A program made the translations under genes and the position numbers. The notes beneath the pieces are model-generated. The model saw only the letters and a list, made by a program, of their open reading frames with translations, was not told the origin of the DNA and ran no database searches. This document shows positions 8,493 through 17,200 of a stretch of 64,000 nucleotides of DNA, piece by piece. This DNA is from JAAYZM01 sp964510785 (GTDB lineage: Bacteria; Actinomycetota; Actinomycetes; Actinomycetales; Cellulomonadaceae). The DNA is taken from assembly GCA_964510785.1 (NCBI GenBank), contig CAZECM010000008.1:7334-71333 (forward strand), read 5' to 3'. The stretch's first letter is position 1. Every line of letters starts with the position of its first letter.

Positions 8493-10079
8493 ATGAGCTC
8501 GACCGAGACGCCGGCCCCCGCCCGGCCACGTCCCGTCTCGCACGCCCGCGACTTCGGCCGCGGGTTCTTCGGCAAGCTGGTCCTCGTCGGCCTCGTCGAC
8601 GCGTTCGGCGTCTACCTCGCGATGACCGCCTTCGCCCAGGGCTCGATGGGCATCTTCTGGGGCATGGTCGCCATCCTCGTGGCGGTCAACTGGGTGTACT
8701 TCTCCCGGCGGATGCTCCCGGTGAAGTACCTCCTGCCGGGCCTGATCTTCCTGCTCGTCTATCAGATCTTCACGATGGGCTACACGGCCTACGTCGCGTT
8801 CACCAACTACGGCGACGGCCACAACTCCACGAAGGACCACGCGATCTCCGCGCTCCTCATCCAGAACGAGAAGCGCGTCGAGGGATCGGCCGCCTACCCC
8901 CTCGCGGTGGTCGACGACGGCGGAGAGCTCGGTTTCGCGATCCTCGAGGGGGACCTCGTCCGCGTCGGCACGGCCGAGGACCCCTTGCGCGACGAGCCCG
9001 CCGCGGTCGTGGCCGACGGCGTGATCCAGGAGCTGCCCGGCTTCGAGGTGCTCAGCCGTCAGGCGGTCCTGCAGCGCCAGGCCGAGGTGACGACGCTGCG
9101 TGTCCCGGTGTCCGACGACGCCGAGGACGGTTCCATCCGCACCCAGGACGCACGCCAGGGCTACGTCTACCGGTCCGTGCTCGTGTTCGACGAGGCGTCC
9201 GACTCGATGACGAACCTCGAGACGGGCGTCACGTACGCCCCCAACGACCGCGGCCAGTTCGAGGCACCGGACGGTTCGCGGCTCACCGTCGGTTGGCGGG
9301 TCAACGTCGGCTTCGAGAACTTCACGACGGCGTTCTCCGACTCGCGCTACGCGACCCCGTTCTTCAAGGTCCTCGTGTGGACCTTCGTGTTCGCGATCCT
9401 CTCGGTCGTCATCACGTTCTTCGTCGGTCTGTTCCTCGCGACCGTCCTCAACGACGACCGCCTGTGGTTCCGCCGCGTCATGCGCTCGCTGCTGATCCTG
9501 CCGTACGCCTTCCCGGCGTTCATGTCGTTCCTGCTGTGGCGAGGCATGCTCAACAAGGACTACGGCTTCATCAACAACGTCCTGCTCGGCGGGGCGAACA
9601 TCAACTGGCTCTCCGACCCGTGGCTCTCCAAGCTCGCCGTGCTCGGCGTCCAGCTGTGGGTCGGCTTCCCCTACATGTTCCTCATCTGCACCGGCGCCCT
9701 GCAGTCCATCCCGAAGGACGTGCTCGAGGCGGCCCGCATCGACGGAGCGGGGCGGACGCGGATCTGGCGCTCCGTGACCCTGCCGCTCCTGCTCGTCGCG
9801 GTCGCGCCCCTGCTGATCTCGTCCTTCGCGTTCAACTTCAACAACTTCAACATCATCGAGATGCTCACGGAGGGCAACCCGCGCTTCGCCGACGCCTCCG
9901 TGCCCGTGGGACACACGGACATCCTCATCACGATGGTGTATTCCATCTCCGGCCTCGACGGGGCGGCTGCGACGAACTACGGCCTCGCGAGCGCGCTGTC
10001 GATCGTCATCTTCTTCGTCGTCGCGACCATCTCGGTGTTCAGCTTCCGCAAGACCCGTGCCCTGGAGGAGATCCACTGA
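8493..10079 (+). CDS. malF: Maltodextrin ABC transporter permease MalF
   Basis: 528-residue inner-membrane permease. Three hydrophobic helices near the N-terminus are followed by a large extracytoplasmic insertion (about residues 115-275), as in MalF. The C-terminal core has about five helices and an ABC-permease EAA loop (EAARIDGAGRTRIWRSVTLP), which contacts the ATPase. No ATPase gene is present here; actinobacterial sugar importers usually share MsiK encoded elsewhere. The stop overlaps the ATG of malG (TGATG), so the two are coupled. Confidence 0.93.
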   Translation: MSSTETPAPARPRPVSHARDFGRGFFGKLVLVGLVDAFGVYLAMTAFAQGSMGIFWGMVAILVAVNWVYFSRRMLPVKYLLPGLIFLLVYQIFTMGYTAYVAFTNYGDGHNSTKDHAISALLIQNEKRVEGSAAYPLAVVDDGGELGFAILEGDLVRVGTAEDPLRDEPAAVVADGVIQELPGFEVLSRQAVLQRQAEVTTLRVPVSDDAEDGSIRTQDARQGYVYRSVLVFDEASDSMTNLETGVTYAPNDRGQFEAPDGSRLTVGWRVNVGFENFTTAFSDSRYATPFFKVLVWTFVFAILSVVITFFVGLFLATVLNDDRLWFRRVMRSLLILPYAFPAFMSFLLWRGMLNKDYGFINNVLLGGANINWLSDPWLSKLAVLGVQLWVGFPYMFLICTGALQSIPKDVLEAARIDGAGRTRIWRSVTLPLLLVAVAPLLISSFAFNFNNFNIIEMLTEGNPRFADASVPVGHTDILITMVYSISGLDGAAATNYGLASALSIVIFFVVATISVFSFRKTRALEEIH

Positions 10080-10981
10080 TGAGCACCCTCACCTCGCCTC
10101 CCGCGGTCATGACCGCCCCCGCCGCGCCCCGCCGGATGTCGTTCGGCACGTGGTTCGCCGAGCTCGGCTGGCGCTACGCGGTCGGCCTGATCGCGATCGC
10201 CTACGCGGCGTTCCCCATCATCTACGTGATCTCCTCCTCGGTGTCCCAGAGCGGCTCGCTGTCCGGCTCCACTCGACTGTTCACGAGCTTCTCGGGCGAC
10301 AACTACGCCGCGCTCAGCGGCACCCGCTTCTGGCAGTGGACCGTCAACACGCTCGTGATCGCGAGCGTCACGGCCGTCGCGACGGTCATCATGGGCGCGG
10401 CCGCGGCGTACGCGTTCTCGCGGTTCCGCTTCAGGGGGCGGCGCACGGCGCTCACGAGCCTCCTCGTGATCCAGATGTTCCCGCAGCTCCTGGCGTTCGT
10501 CGCGGTCTTCCTCCTGCTGCTCTCGCTCGGCGAGGTGGTCCCGGCGCTGGGTCTGAACTCCCGGCTCTCGCTCATCATGGTCTACCTCGGCGGCGCGCTC
10601 GGTGTGAACACCTTCCTCATGTACGGGTTCTTCAACACGATCCCCAGGGAGATCGACGAGGCCGCCAAGATCGACGGTGCGAGCCACGCCCAGATCTTCT
10701 GGACCATCATCCTGCGACTCGTCGCCCCGATCCTCGCCGTCGTCGCCCTGCTGTCCTTCATCTCGTCCTTCTCGGACTTCCTGCTCGCCAAGCTCATCCT
10801 GCAGTCCGAGCAGAACTGGACGCTCGCGGTCGGCATGTTCCAGTGGGTCTCGGACCAGACGAACGCGAACTGGGGACTCTTCACGGCGGGCGCCGTCATC
10901 AGCGCCATCCCCGTCGTGCTGCTCTTCCTGTTCCTGCAGAAGTACATCGTGGGCGGCCTCACGGCCGGCTCGGTCAAGTGA
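10079..10981 (+). CDS. malG: Maltodextrin ABC transporter permease MalG
   Basis: 300 residues with six predicted membrane segments and the EAA loop DEAAKIDGASHAQIFWTIIL, typical of MalG. It pairs with MalF to form the channel. The start ATG overlaps the malF stop. The last bases (GTGA) hold the start codon of the downstream glycosidase, so translation is coupled along the operon. Confidence 0.93.
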   Translation: MSTLTSPPAVMTAPAAPRRMSFGTWFAELGWRYAVGLIAIAYAAFPIIYVISSSVSQSGSLSGSTRLFTSFSGDNYAALSGTRFWQWTVNTLVIASVTAVATVIMGAAAAYAFSRFRFRGRRTALTSLLVIQMFPQLLAFVAVFLLLLSLGEVVPALGLNSRLSLIMVYLGGALGVNTFLMYGFFNTIPREIDEAAKIDGASHAQIFWTIILRLVAPILAVVALLSFISSFSDFLLAKLILQSEQNWTLAVGMFQWVSDQTNANWGLFTAGAVISAIPVVLLFLFLQKYIVGGLTAGSVK

Positions 10982-12843
10982 GGGACGCGCTCCCCGAGGC
11001 GCACCACGACGGTTCCGAGCTCTACGTCCCCGCGGGGACGCCGGGGCTCGGCGACGTCGTACCGGTGCGGCTGCGGGTTCCGGCGGGCTACGGCGAGTCG
11101 GGCGTCCACGTGCGGTACGTGCACGACGGCGAACCGTTCACCGCACCGGCCCACCTCGACCGCGAGTCCGCGGGCGAGCACTGGTACGTCGCCGAGGTGC
11201 CCGTCCACAACCCCACGACGGGCTACCGCTTCCTCGTCGACCGCCCGGGCGGCTACCGCTGGGTCAACGGGCGCGGCACGCGCCACCGCGACGTGCCCGA
11301 CGCCGCGGACTTCCGGCTCACCGTCCACGAGCCGGGACCGGACTGGCTGCGTGACGGCGTCGTCTACCAGGTGTTCCCCGACCGGTTCGCGCGCTCGGCC
11401 GCGGCGGACGGGCGCGAGCTCCCCGCGTGGGCACACCCGGCGGCGACGTGGGACACCGAGCCACCCACGCACGGTCGCGGGTCCGCGAGCACCGTGTACG
11501 GCGGCGACCTGCGCGGTGTTGCCGAGCACCTCGACCACCTCGAGCGGCTCGGTGTCGACGTCCTGTACCTGACGCCCGTCTTCGAGTCTCGTTCCAACCA
11601 CCGCTACGACGCGACCTCGTTCGACCGCGTGGATCCGCTCCTCGGCGGGGACGAGGCGCTCGCCGCGCTCTCCACGGCCGTGCACGCCCGCGGCATGCGG
11701 ATCGTGGGTGACCTCACGACCAACCACACCGGGGTCGGGCACGAGTGGTTCGAGCACGCCCGCGCGGACCGCAGCGCGCCCGAGGCTGGGTACTACTACT
11801 GGACGGACCGCGAGCCCGGGTACGTCGGCTGGAAGGGCCACGCCTCGTTGCCCAAGCTCGACTACGCCTCGTCGGAGCTCACGCGGCGGATGGTGGCCGG
11901 CCCGGACTCGGTCACGGCCCGGTGGCTGCGCGAGCCGTTCGCCCTCGACGGCTGGCGCGTGGNNNNNNNNNNCACGCGCCAGCCGTCGAGGGCGAACGGC
12001 TCGCGCGTGGACGTCGCGAACATGACCGGTCGTCACGGCGTCCAGGACGAGGCCGCCCACGTCGCCCGCGCGATGCGCGCCACGATGGCGGCCCTGCGCC
12101 CCGACCTCGCGCTCGTCGCCGAGCTCTCGCACGACCCGAGCGGTGATCTTGCCGGTGACGGCTGGCACGCGACGATGAACTACGCGGCGTTCACGCGGCC
12201 CGTGTGGTCGTGGCTGAGACCAGAGGACGGTCGGGACGTGTGGGAGCTGCCAGCCCGTGTCGCACGCCGCCCCGCGCGCGACATGATCGTGACGATGCGC
12301 GAGTTCGCCGCAGCGGTGCCGTGGACCGTGGTCGAACGGCAGTGGAACCTGCTCGGCTCGCACGACACACCGCGCATCCGCACCCTCCTCGGTGGCGACC
12401 GGGCGCTGCAGGAGGTGGCCCTCGGCCTCCTCATGACGCTGCCCGGCACGCCCATGGTCTTCGCGGGCGACGAGGTCGGTGCCGAGGGCTCGAACGGCGA
12501 GCACGCCCGCACGACGATGCCCTGGGACGACCCGGCACGCTGGGACGCAGCGAGCTTCGAGCTGTACCGCGGGCTCATCGCGGTGCGCCGGGGGAGCCGG
12601 GCGCTGCGGCGCGGCGGGCTGCGGTGGTTCGACGTCGGCCCCGACGCCGTCGCGTTCGCGCGCGAGACGCCCGAGGAGACCGTGCTCGTCCTCGCGTCAC
12701 GAGCACCGTGGGGCGGCGCCCGCCTGCGCGGGCTCGGGGGCACGGGGGAGAACCTCTACGGCGGGGCGAGCCTCGAGTCCGACGACGGCGCACTCGTGCT
12801 GCCCGGCGACGGCCCGGGACTCCAGGTGTGGCGCCTGGGCTAG
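10978..12843 (+). CDS. GH13 maltodextrin hydrolase (neopullulanase-like), contains gap artefact
   Basis: About 620 codons as assembled. The N-terminal about 115 residues look like the beta-sandwich of cyclomaltodextrinase/neopullulanase enzymes, followed by the (beta/alpha)8 barrel: DGVVYQVFPDRFARS, LTTNHTG, GWRV then DVANMTG (split by the gap), LVAELSHD and GSHDTPR. There is no signal peptide, so it should act in the cytoplasm on imported oligosaccharides. Start is a GTG overlapping the malG stop. The gap at 11963-11972 plus an inverted copy of flanking sequence adds 48 nt (16 codons) in frame; removing them restores the conserved GWRVDVANMTG. The gene is probably intact. Confidence 0.87.
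   Translation: MRDALPEAHHDGSELYVPAGTPGLGDVVPVRLRVPAGYGESGVHVRYVHDGEPFTAPAHLDRESAGEHWYVAEVPVHNPTTGYRFLVDRPGGYRWVNGRGTRHRDVPDAADFRLTVHEPGPDWLRDGVVYQVFPDRFARSAAADGRELPAWAHPAATWDTEPPTHGRGSASTVYGGDLRGVAEHLDHLERLGVDVLYLTPVFESRSNHRYDATSFDRVDPLLGGDEALAALSTAVHARGMRIVGDLTTNHTGVGHEWFEHARADRSAPEAGYYYWTDREPGYVGWKGHASLPKLDYASSELTRRMVAGPDSVTARWLREPFALDGWRVXXXXTRQPSRANGSRVDVANMTGRHGVQDEAAHVARAMRATMAALRPDLALVAELSHDPSGDLAGDGWHATMNYAAFTRPVWSWLRPEDGRDVWELPARVARRPARDMIVTMREFAAAVPWTVVERQWNLLGSHDTPRIRTLLGGDRALQEVALGLLMTLPGTPMVFAGDEVGAEGSNGEHARTTMPWDDPARWDAASFELYRGLIAVRRGSRALRRGGLRWFDVGPDAVAFARETPEETVLVLASRAPWGGARLRGLGGTGENLYGGASLESDDGALVLPGDGPGLQVWRLG
11963..11972. other. Assembly gap (10 N) with fold-back flank
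   Basis: Ten Ns between perfect 34-base inverted arms (11928-11961 and 11973-12006). The right arm is the reverse complement of the coding sequence just left of the gap. Joining 11962 to 12011 restores the frame and the GH13 region II motif. Confidence 0.95.
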
Positions 12844-12883
12844 CGTCGACGTCGGGTACGACCCGTCGCACTAGGCTTGGCAC

Positions 12884-14155
12884 GTGACTTCTCCTCGCAC
12901 CTCCGGCTACGGCGCCGCCGACCGGGAGCGATGGGTGGCCGAGGAGCCCAAGTCCCGGGCCCGCACGGGGTTCGAGCGCGACCGGGCCCGTCTCGTGCAC
13001 TCCTCGGCGCTGCGGCGGCTCGCGGACAAGACGCAGGTGCTCGGCCCCGCGACGGACGACTTCGTGCGCACGCGCCTGACGCACACGCTCGAGGTCGCGC
13101 AGGTGGGCCGCGAGCTCGGCAAGTCGCTCGGCTGCGACCCCGACGTGGTGGACACGGCGTGCCTCGCCCACGACCTGGGTCACCCGCCGTTCGGGCACAA
13201 CGGCGAGCGCGCCCTCGCGCAGGTCGCTGCGGACATCGGTGGTTTCGAGGGCAACGCCCAGACCCTGCGGCTGCTCACGCGGCTCGAGCCGAAGGTCATC
13301 GACGCCGCCGGTCGTTCCGCGGGCCTCAACCTCACGCGGGCAAGCCTCGACGCGTCCGTGAAGTACCCGTGGGGGCGCGGCGACGGTCCCGCGCGCTCCG
13401 ACGGGGAGGCGACCCCGAAGTTCGGGGTGTACGAGGACGACGGCGAGGTCTTCGCGTGGCTGCGCGACGGGGCCGGCCCCCGCGTGCGCTGCATCGAGGC
13501 GCAGGTCATGGACCTCGCGGACGACATCTCCTACTCGGTGCACGACGTCGAGGATGCCGTCGTCGGCGGGAAGCTCGACTTCGCGACCCTCGGCGAGGAC
13601 GACCAGCGCGAGCGCGTCGTGGCCGCCGTGCTCGAGTGGTACGGACCCGACACGTCCGCAGACGCGCTCGACGCGGCGATGGACCGGCTCGTCGACGCAC
13701 ACCTGTGGCAGACCGGTTTCACGGGCTCGCGAGCGGACCTCGCCCACCTCAAGGACACCGCGAGCCAGCTCATCGGCCGGTTCGTGCGGGCGGCCGAGTC
13801 CGCGACCCGGGCCCGGTTCGGCTCGGGGGCGCTGACCCGGTACGCCGCCGAGCTCGTGGTCCCGGACGAGACGGTCGCGGAGATCCTCGTCCTGAAGGGT
13901 CTCGCCGTCGCGTACGTCATGGGGCCTCGCGAGTCCGAGCCCCTCTACCCGCGCCAGCGCGACATGCTCACCGAGCTCGTCGAGGTGCTCTACGCGCGGG
14001 CCCCGCTCGGCCTCGAGACCACGTTCGCGGCGGACTGGGCCGAGGCGGAGGACGACGCGGCCCGGCTGCGCGTGGTCGTGGACCAGGTGGCGTCCCTGAC
14101 CGACATCTCCGCGGCGCAGTGGCACGCGCGGGACGTGCGGCCGCCGCACCGCTGA
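12884..14155 (+). CDS. dgt: dGTP triphosphohydrolase-like HD-domain protein
   Basis: 423 residues from the GTG at 12884. Contains the HD metal site: HTLEVAQVGRELG gives the first His, then CLAHDLGHPPFGHNGE gives the HD pair and the following His. The N-terminus (ARTGFERDRARLVHSSALRRLADKTQV) and the DDISYSVHDVEDA stretch are typical of the Dgt family, which hydrolyses dNTPs to deoxynucleoside and triphosphate. It lies just ahead of dnaG, a common actinobacterial order, and the two are probably co-transcribed (53-base gap). Confidence 0.9.
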   Translation: MTSPRTSGYGAADRERWVAEEPKSRARTGFERDRARLVHSSALRRLADKTQVLGPATDDFVRTRLTHTLEVAQVGRELGKSLGCDPDVVDTACLAHDLGHPPFGHNGERALAQVAADIGGFEGNAQTLRLLTRLEPKVIDAAGRSAGLNLTRASLDASVKYPWGRGDGPARSDGEATPKFGVYEDDGEVFAWLRDGAGPRVRCIEAQVMDLADDISYSVHDVEDAVVGGKLDFATLGEDDQRERVVAAVLEWYGPDTSADALDAAMDRLVDAHLWQTGFTGSRADLAHLKDTASQLIGRFVRAAESATRARFGSGALTRYAAELVVPDETVAEILVLKGLAVAYVMGPRESEPLYPRQRDMLTELVEVLYARAPLGLETTFAADWAEAEDDAARLRVVVDQVASLTDISAAQWHARDVRPPHR

Positions 14156-14208
14156 GCTGCCCCTGGGGACGGCGCCGTGGAGCCCGGGCGGACGCCTAGA
14201 CTCCAGGC

Positions 14209-16140
14209 GTGGCCGGACGGATCAAGCGCGAGGACGTAGCCCTGGTCCGCGAGCGCGCCAACATCGAAGAGGTCGTGGGCGCGCACGTCACCCTCAAGAC
14301 CGCGGGCGTGGGCTCGGCCAAGGGCCTGTGCCCCTTCCACGACGAGCGCTCGCCGTCCTTCCACGTGCGACCCCAGGTGGGGCTGTGGCACTGCTTCGGT
14401 TGCGGCGAGGGCGGCGACGTCATCTCGTTCGTGCAGAAGATCGACGGGCTGGGCTTCGCGGAGGCCGTGGAGTACCTCGCGGGCCGCTACAACATCACGT
14501 TGCGCTACGAGGAGGGCGGCGCGCCGCGCTCCGGCATCGACGTCGGCTCGCGCCGTCGGCTGCTCGAGGCGAACGCGACGGCCGCACAGTTCTTCGGCGA
14601 ACAGCTCGGGGGAGCCCCGGCCGCGGCGGCCCGCCAGTTCCTCACCGAGCGGGGCTTCGACTCCTCGCACGCCGAGCACTTCGGCCTCGGCTTCGCCCCG
14701 CAAGGCTGGGACGCCCTGCTGCGCCACTTGCGCGGGCGCGGGTTCACGGAGGCCGAGATCACCGCCGCCGGGCTCGTGAGCCAGGGGCAGCGCGGCGTCT
14801 ACGACCGGTTCCGGGGGCGGCTCGTGTGGCCCATCCGCGAGGTGACGGGCGACGTCATCGGCTTCGGTGCGCGCCGGATCTTCGAGGACGACCAGGGGCC
14901 CAAGTACCTCAACACGCCCGAGACGGCCGTCTACCACAAGGCGCAGGTGCTCTACGGGCTCGATCTCGCGAAGCGGGAGATCGCCAAGTCACGCCAGGTC
15001 GTGGTCGTCGAGGGGTACACCGACGTCATGGCCGCGCACCTCTCGGGCGTGCCGACGGCCGTCGCGACGTGCGGCACGGCGTTCGGCTCCGACCACGTGC
15101 GCATCGTGCGGCGGCTCCTGGGCGACACGGGCGTGGGAGGGGGAGTGCAGCTCGCCTCGGGCCAGAGCACGGGCGGGGAGATCATCTTCACGTTCGACGG
15201 CGACGAGGCGGGCCGCAAGGCTGCGCTGCGGGCCTTCGGAGAGGACCAGAGCTTCTCCGCCCAGACCTTCGTGGCCGTCGAGCCGAGCGGCATGGACCCG
15301 TGCGACCTGCGACTCGCCAAGGGGCCGGACGCCGTGGCGGCGCTCGTGCGTGCGCGCGTGCCGCTCTTCGAGTTCGTCATCCGCTCGACGCTCGCCGCCT
15401 TCGACCTCGAGACCGCCGAGGGCCGGGTCGGTGCCCTGCGGGCCGCCGCACCGGTGGTCGCGGGAATCCGGGACACCGCGCTGCGGCCCGAGTACGCCCG
15501 CATGCTCTCGGGGTGGCTCGGGATGGAGCTCGAGTCCGTGCGCCGCGCGGTGGGGAACGCGCCGCGCGGTGGGGCGCCGTCGTCGGCCCCGTCGCGTCGC
15601 GACGCCGAGGAACCGCCGCCCGAGGACGACGCCGCGCCGATCGTCTCTCTGCCCGACGGGCGCGACCCCGTGGTGCGCCTCGAGACCCAGGCCGTCGAGA
15701 TCCTGCTCCAGGTGCCCCACCTCATCCCCGCGGACATCCTGCACGTCGACACGGACGTGTTCGCCGTGCCCGTGCTCCGCGCCGTCGCCGAGGCCGTCCA
15801 GGCCGCCGGCGGGCTCGAGGCGGCCCGGGTGATCGTCGAGGGGGCGGGTGCGGCAGCGTGGATCGAGTCGGTGCAGGAGCAGGCGCCCATGGCACTCCAC
15901 CCGGTGGTGACGCGCCTCGCCGTCGCGCCGCTCCCGGAGGATCGCGAGGCGCAGGTCCCCGCGTTCGTGCGAGGCGTGCTCGGTGCGCTCGAGGACCTCG
16001 GCCTCACCCGGCAGATCGCCCAGGCGCGGGGCCGGTTGCAGCGGATGGACAACGAGGCGGACCCCGGCGCGTACCAAGAGGCTTTCGCGGCGATCGTCGA
16101 GCTCGAGGCCCGACGACGAGCCCTGCGGGCCGACTCCTGA
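14209..16140 (+). CDS. dnaG: DNA primase DnaG
   Basis: 643 residues. N-terminal CHC2 zinc ribbon (CPFHDERSPSFHV...HCFGCGEGGDVISF). The catalytic core and Toprim domain follow (VVVEGYTDVMAAH, then FTFDGDEAGRKA). The C-terminal part (about residue 450 on) should bind the replicative helicase and contains a Pro/Glu-rich linker. It makes RNA primers at the replication fork. A glycine-rich loop (about residues 303-320) sits within Toprim, which I take as a family feature rather than an insertion. Start is the GTG at 14209. Confidence 0.95.
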   Translation: MAGRIKREDVALVRERANIEEVVGAHVTLKTAGVGSAKGLCPFHDERSPSFHVRPQVGLWHCFGCGEGGDVISFVQKIDGLGFAEAVEYLAGRYNITLRYEEGGAPRSGIDVGSRRRLLEANATAAQFFGEQLGGAPAAAARQFLTERGFDSSHAEHFGLGFAPQGWDALLRHLRGRGFTEAEITAAGLVSQGQRGVYDRFRGRLVWPIREVTGDVIGFGARRIFEDDQGPKYLNTPETAVYHKAQVLYGLDLAKREIAKSRQVVVVEGYTDVMAAHLSGVPTAVATCGTAFGSDHVRIVRRLLGDTGVGGGVQLASGQSTGGEIIFTFDGDEAGRKAALRAFGEDQSFSAQTFVAVEPSGMDPCDLRLAKGPDAVAALVRARVPLFEFVIRSTLAAFDLETAEGRVGALRAAAPVVAGIRDTALRPEYARMLSGWLGMELESVRRAVGNAPRGGAPSSAPSRRDAEEPPPEDDAAPIVSLPDGRDPVVRLETQAVEILLQVPHLIPADILHVDTDVFAVPVLRAVAEAVQAAGGLEAARVIVEGAGAAAWIESVQEQAPMALHPVVTRLAVAPLPEDREAQVPAFVRGVLGALEDLGLTRQIAQARGRLQRMDNEADPGAYQEAFAAIVELEARRRALRADS

Positions 16141-16144
16141 CGTC

Positions 16145-16654
16145 CTAGAAGGTCTGGAGCTGCCACGTGCCGTAGACGACCACGGCGAGCGTGACGACGG
16201 CGAGAGCCACGGACACGGTGCGTGATCGCGAGATCCATGTCACGCCCACGAACGCCGCGATCCCACCGAGAATCCCGAGGCACGCGCCGAGCAGTGCACC
16301 GTCGACCGGATCGCCGCGCACCGCCGCGAACCCCGCACCCGCGACGGCACCGGTGACCACGCCGATCAGGGCGAAGACGGCGGCCTTCATCGTCCGGGAC
16401 AGGCGGTGGGTCGCGGCGTCGACCGGCCAGAGCCCGAAGATGCAGGCGGGTACGGCCACGAGCAGCACGAGCAGGCCGCCGCCGGCGACGTTGTCGAACC
16501 GCACGCGCCACGGCAGGTGATCCCCGGCGCCGGAGAACGTGATGACGCCGATGGCTGCCGTCGAGACCAGGATCGCCGCTGACGCACCGGCGACCACCCG
16601 CCAGGCCTCGGCCGTACCGGAGGGGACCGCGCCGGGCGCGCGCGTGCTGATCAT
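16145..16654 (-). CDS. Hypothetical four-helix membrane protein
   Basis: 169 residues from the ATG at 16654. Four hydrophobic segments (for example VVAGASAAILVSTAAIGVI and GLLVLLVAVPACIFGL) are joined by short loops. No known family is recognised. It is convergent with dnaG, with 4 bases between the stops, and is the last host gene before the prophage. Longer upstream starts would read into the tRNA terminator and were rejected. Confidence 0.7.
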   Translation of the reverse strand: MISTRAPGAVPSGTAEAWRVVAGASAAILVSTAAIGVITFSGAGDHLPWRVRFDNVAGGGLLVLLVAVPACIFGLWPVDAATHRLSRTMKAAVFALIGVVTGAVAGAGFAAVRGDPVDGALLGACLGILGGIAAFVGVTWISRSRTVSVALAVVTLAVVVYGTWQLQTF

Positions 16655-16750
16655 CCGTTGTGACACGCGTCTAGCGTGGCAGATCGAAACGTTGCACACC
16701 CGTGTTCCGGGGTGGCGCGCCACATCGCGGACCGTGCCCGTGCCACAAGA

Positions 16751-16786
16751 CGAGGGCCCCAACCCGCGCACGGATTGGGGCCCTCG
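16751..16786 (-). terminator. tRNA-Asn terminator, displaced by the prophage
   Basis: Perfect 12-bp stem (16751-16762 with 16775-16786) immediately next to attL. In the uninterrupted chromosome it lies directly after the 3' end of the leftward tRNA-Asn gene, so it is its terminator. Prophage insertion has moved it 36.9 kb away from the tRNA. Confidence 0.75.
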
Positions 16787-16824
16787 GTTGCTCCCCCGGT
16801 TGGACTCGAACCAACAACCCTTCG
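16787..16824. repeat. attL core
   Basis: 38 bases identical to attR. They cover the 3' half of tRNA-Asn (3' side of the anticodon stem, variable loop, T-arm, acceptor end) plus four bases beyond it. Identity stops at 16786 and 16825. The rest of the tRNA is absent here. Confidence 0.95.
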
Positions 16825-16916
16825 GTTACCAGGAAGGCCAGGTCACGGACCTGGCCGAGTACCGCCGCGAGCGCGAGCTGCGCGCCGCCAGCCCCATCGA
16901 AGGAGACGCAGCATGA
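16788..16916 (+). pseudogene. Orphan 3' end of the viral form of the repressor
   Basis: In the frame of the repressor gene at attR, attL continues LPRLDSNQQPFGYQEGQV and ends in PIEGDAA with TGA at 16914-16916. In the circular phage these 42 codons would be the C-terminus of a 121-residue repressor. In the lysogen they have no start and are cut off. The TGA overlaps the ATG of the next gene (ATGA), the kind of coupling expected if it is a real coding end. The Ala-Ala terminus resembles ssrA-type degradation tags; that role is inference. Confidence 0.75.
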
Positions 16917-17200
16917 GCACCGAGACCAAGCTCGTCGAGGTCGAAGGATTTGGTCTTCACACCGATGAGTGCGCCCGGATGGGCTGGGCGTTCCTCGGCG
17001 GTGACGACTGCTCCTGCCGCGCACCCGACCCGGCCGCAGCCCTCGCCGCCAAGGTCGCAGCCGAGACGGCCGCGGCCGAGCGTCGCCGGGATTACTGGGG
17101 CTGGGACGACGCCTGTGACTGGCGAGACCAGGACTTCCGGCGCTGCACACGTTCCCCCGGCCACCCTGGCGACCACGGGCCCGAGAAGCACGCGAGGTGA
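16913..17200 (+). CDS. Hypothetical phage protein between attL and integrase
   Basis: 95 residues, Cys- and Trp-containing (DECARMGWAFLGGDDCSC, YWGWDDACDWRDQDFRRC), possibly metal-binding. GGAG precedes the ATG, which overlaps the stop of the viral repressor tail. Its own stop overlaps the GTG at 17197 (GTGA). In the circular phage it would sit between repressor and integrase in one coupled operon. The function is not recognised. Confidence 0.7.
   Translation: MSTETKLVEVEGFGLHTDECARMGWAFLGGDDCSCRAPDPAAALAAKVAAETAAAERRRDYWGWDDACDWRDQDFRRCTRSPGHPGDHGPEKHAR

Noticed and set aside
11928..12006. A 34-bp inverted repeat as a regulatory hairpin
   Set aside because: It surrounds a run of Ns and duplicates coding sequence; removal restores a catalytic motif.
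15111..15170. Insertion in the DnaG Toprim domain
   Set aside because: The glycine-rich loop is in frame, the flanking motifs are intact, and similar loops are expected in this group.
16539..16916. A rightward gene crossing attL from the host side
   Set aside because: The host part is antisense to the membrane protein and terminator. Only the part after 16788 is coding, and only in the excised phage.
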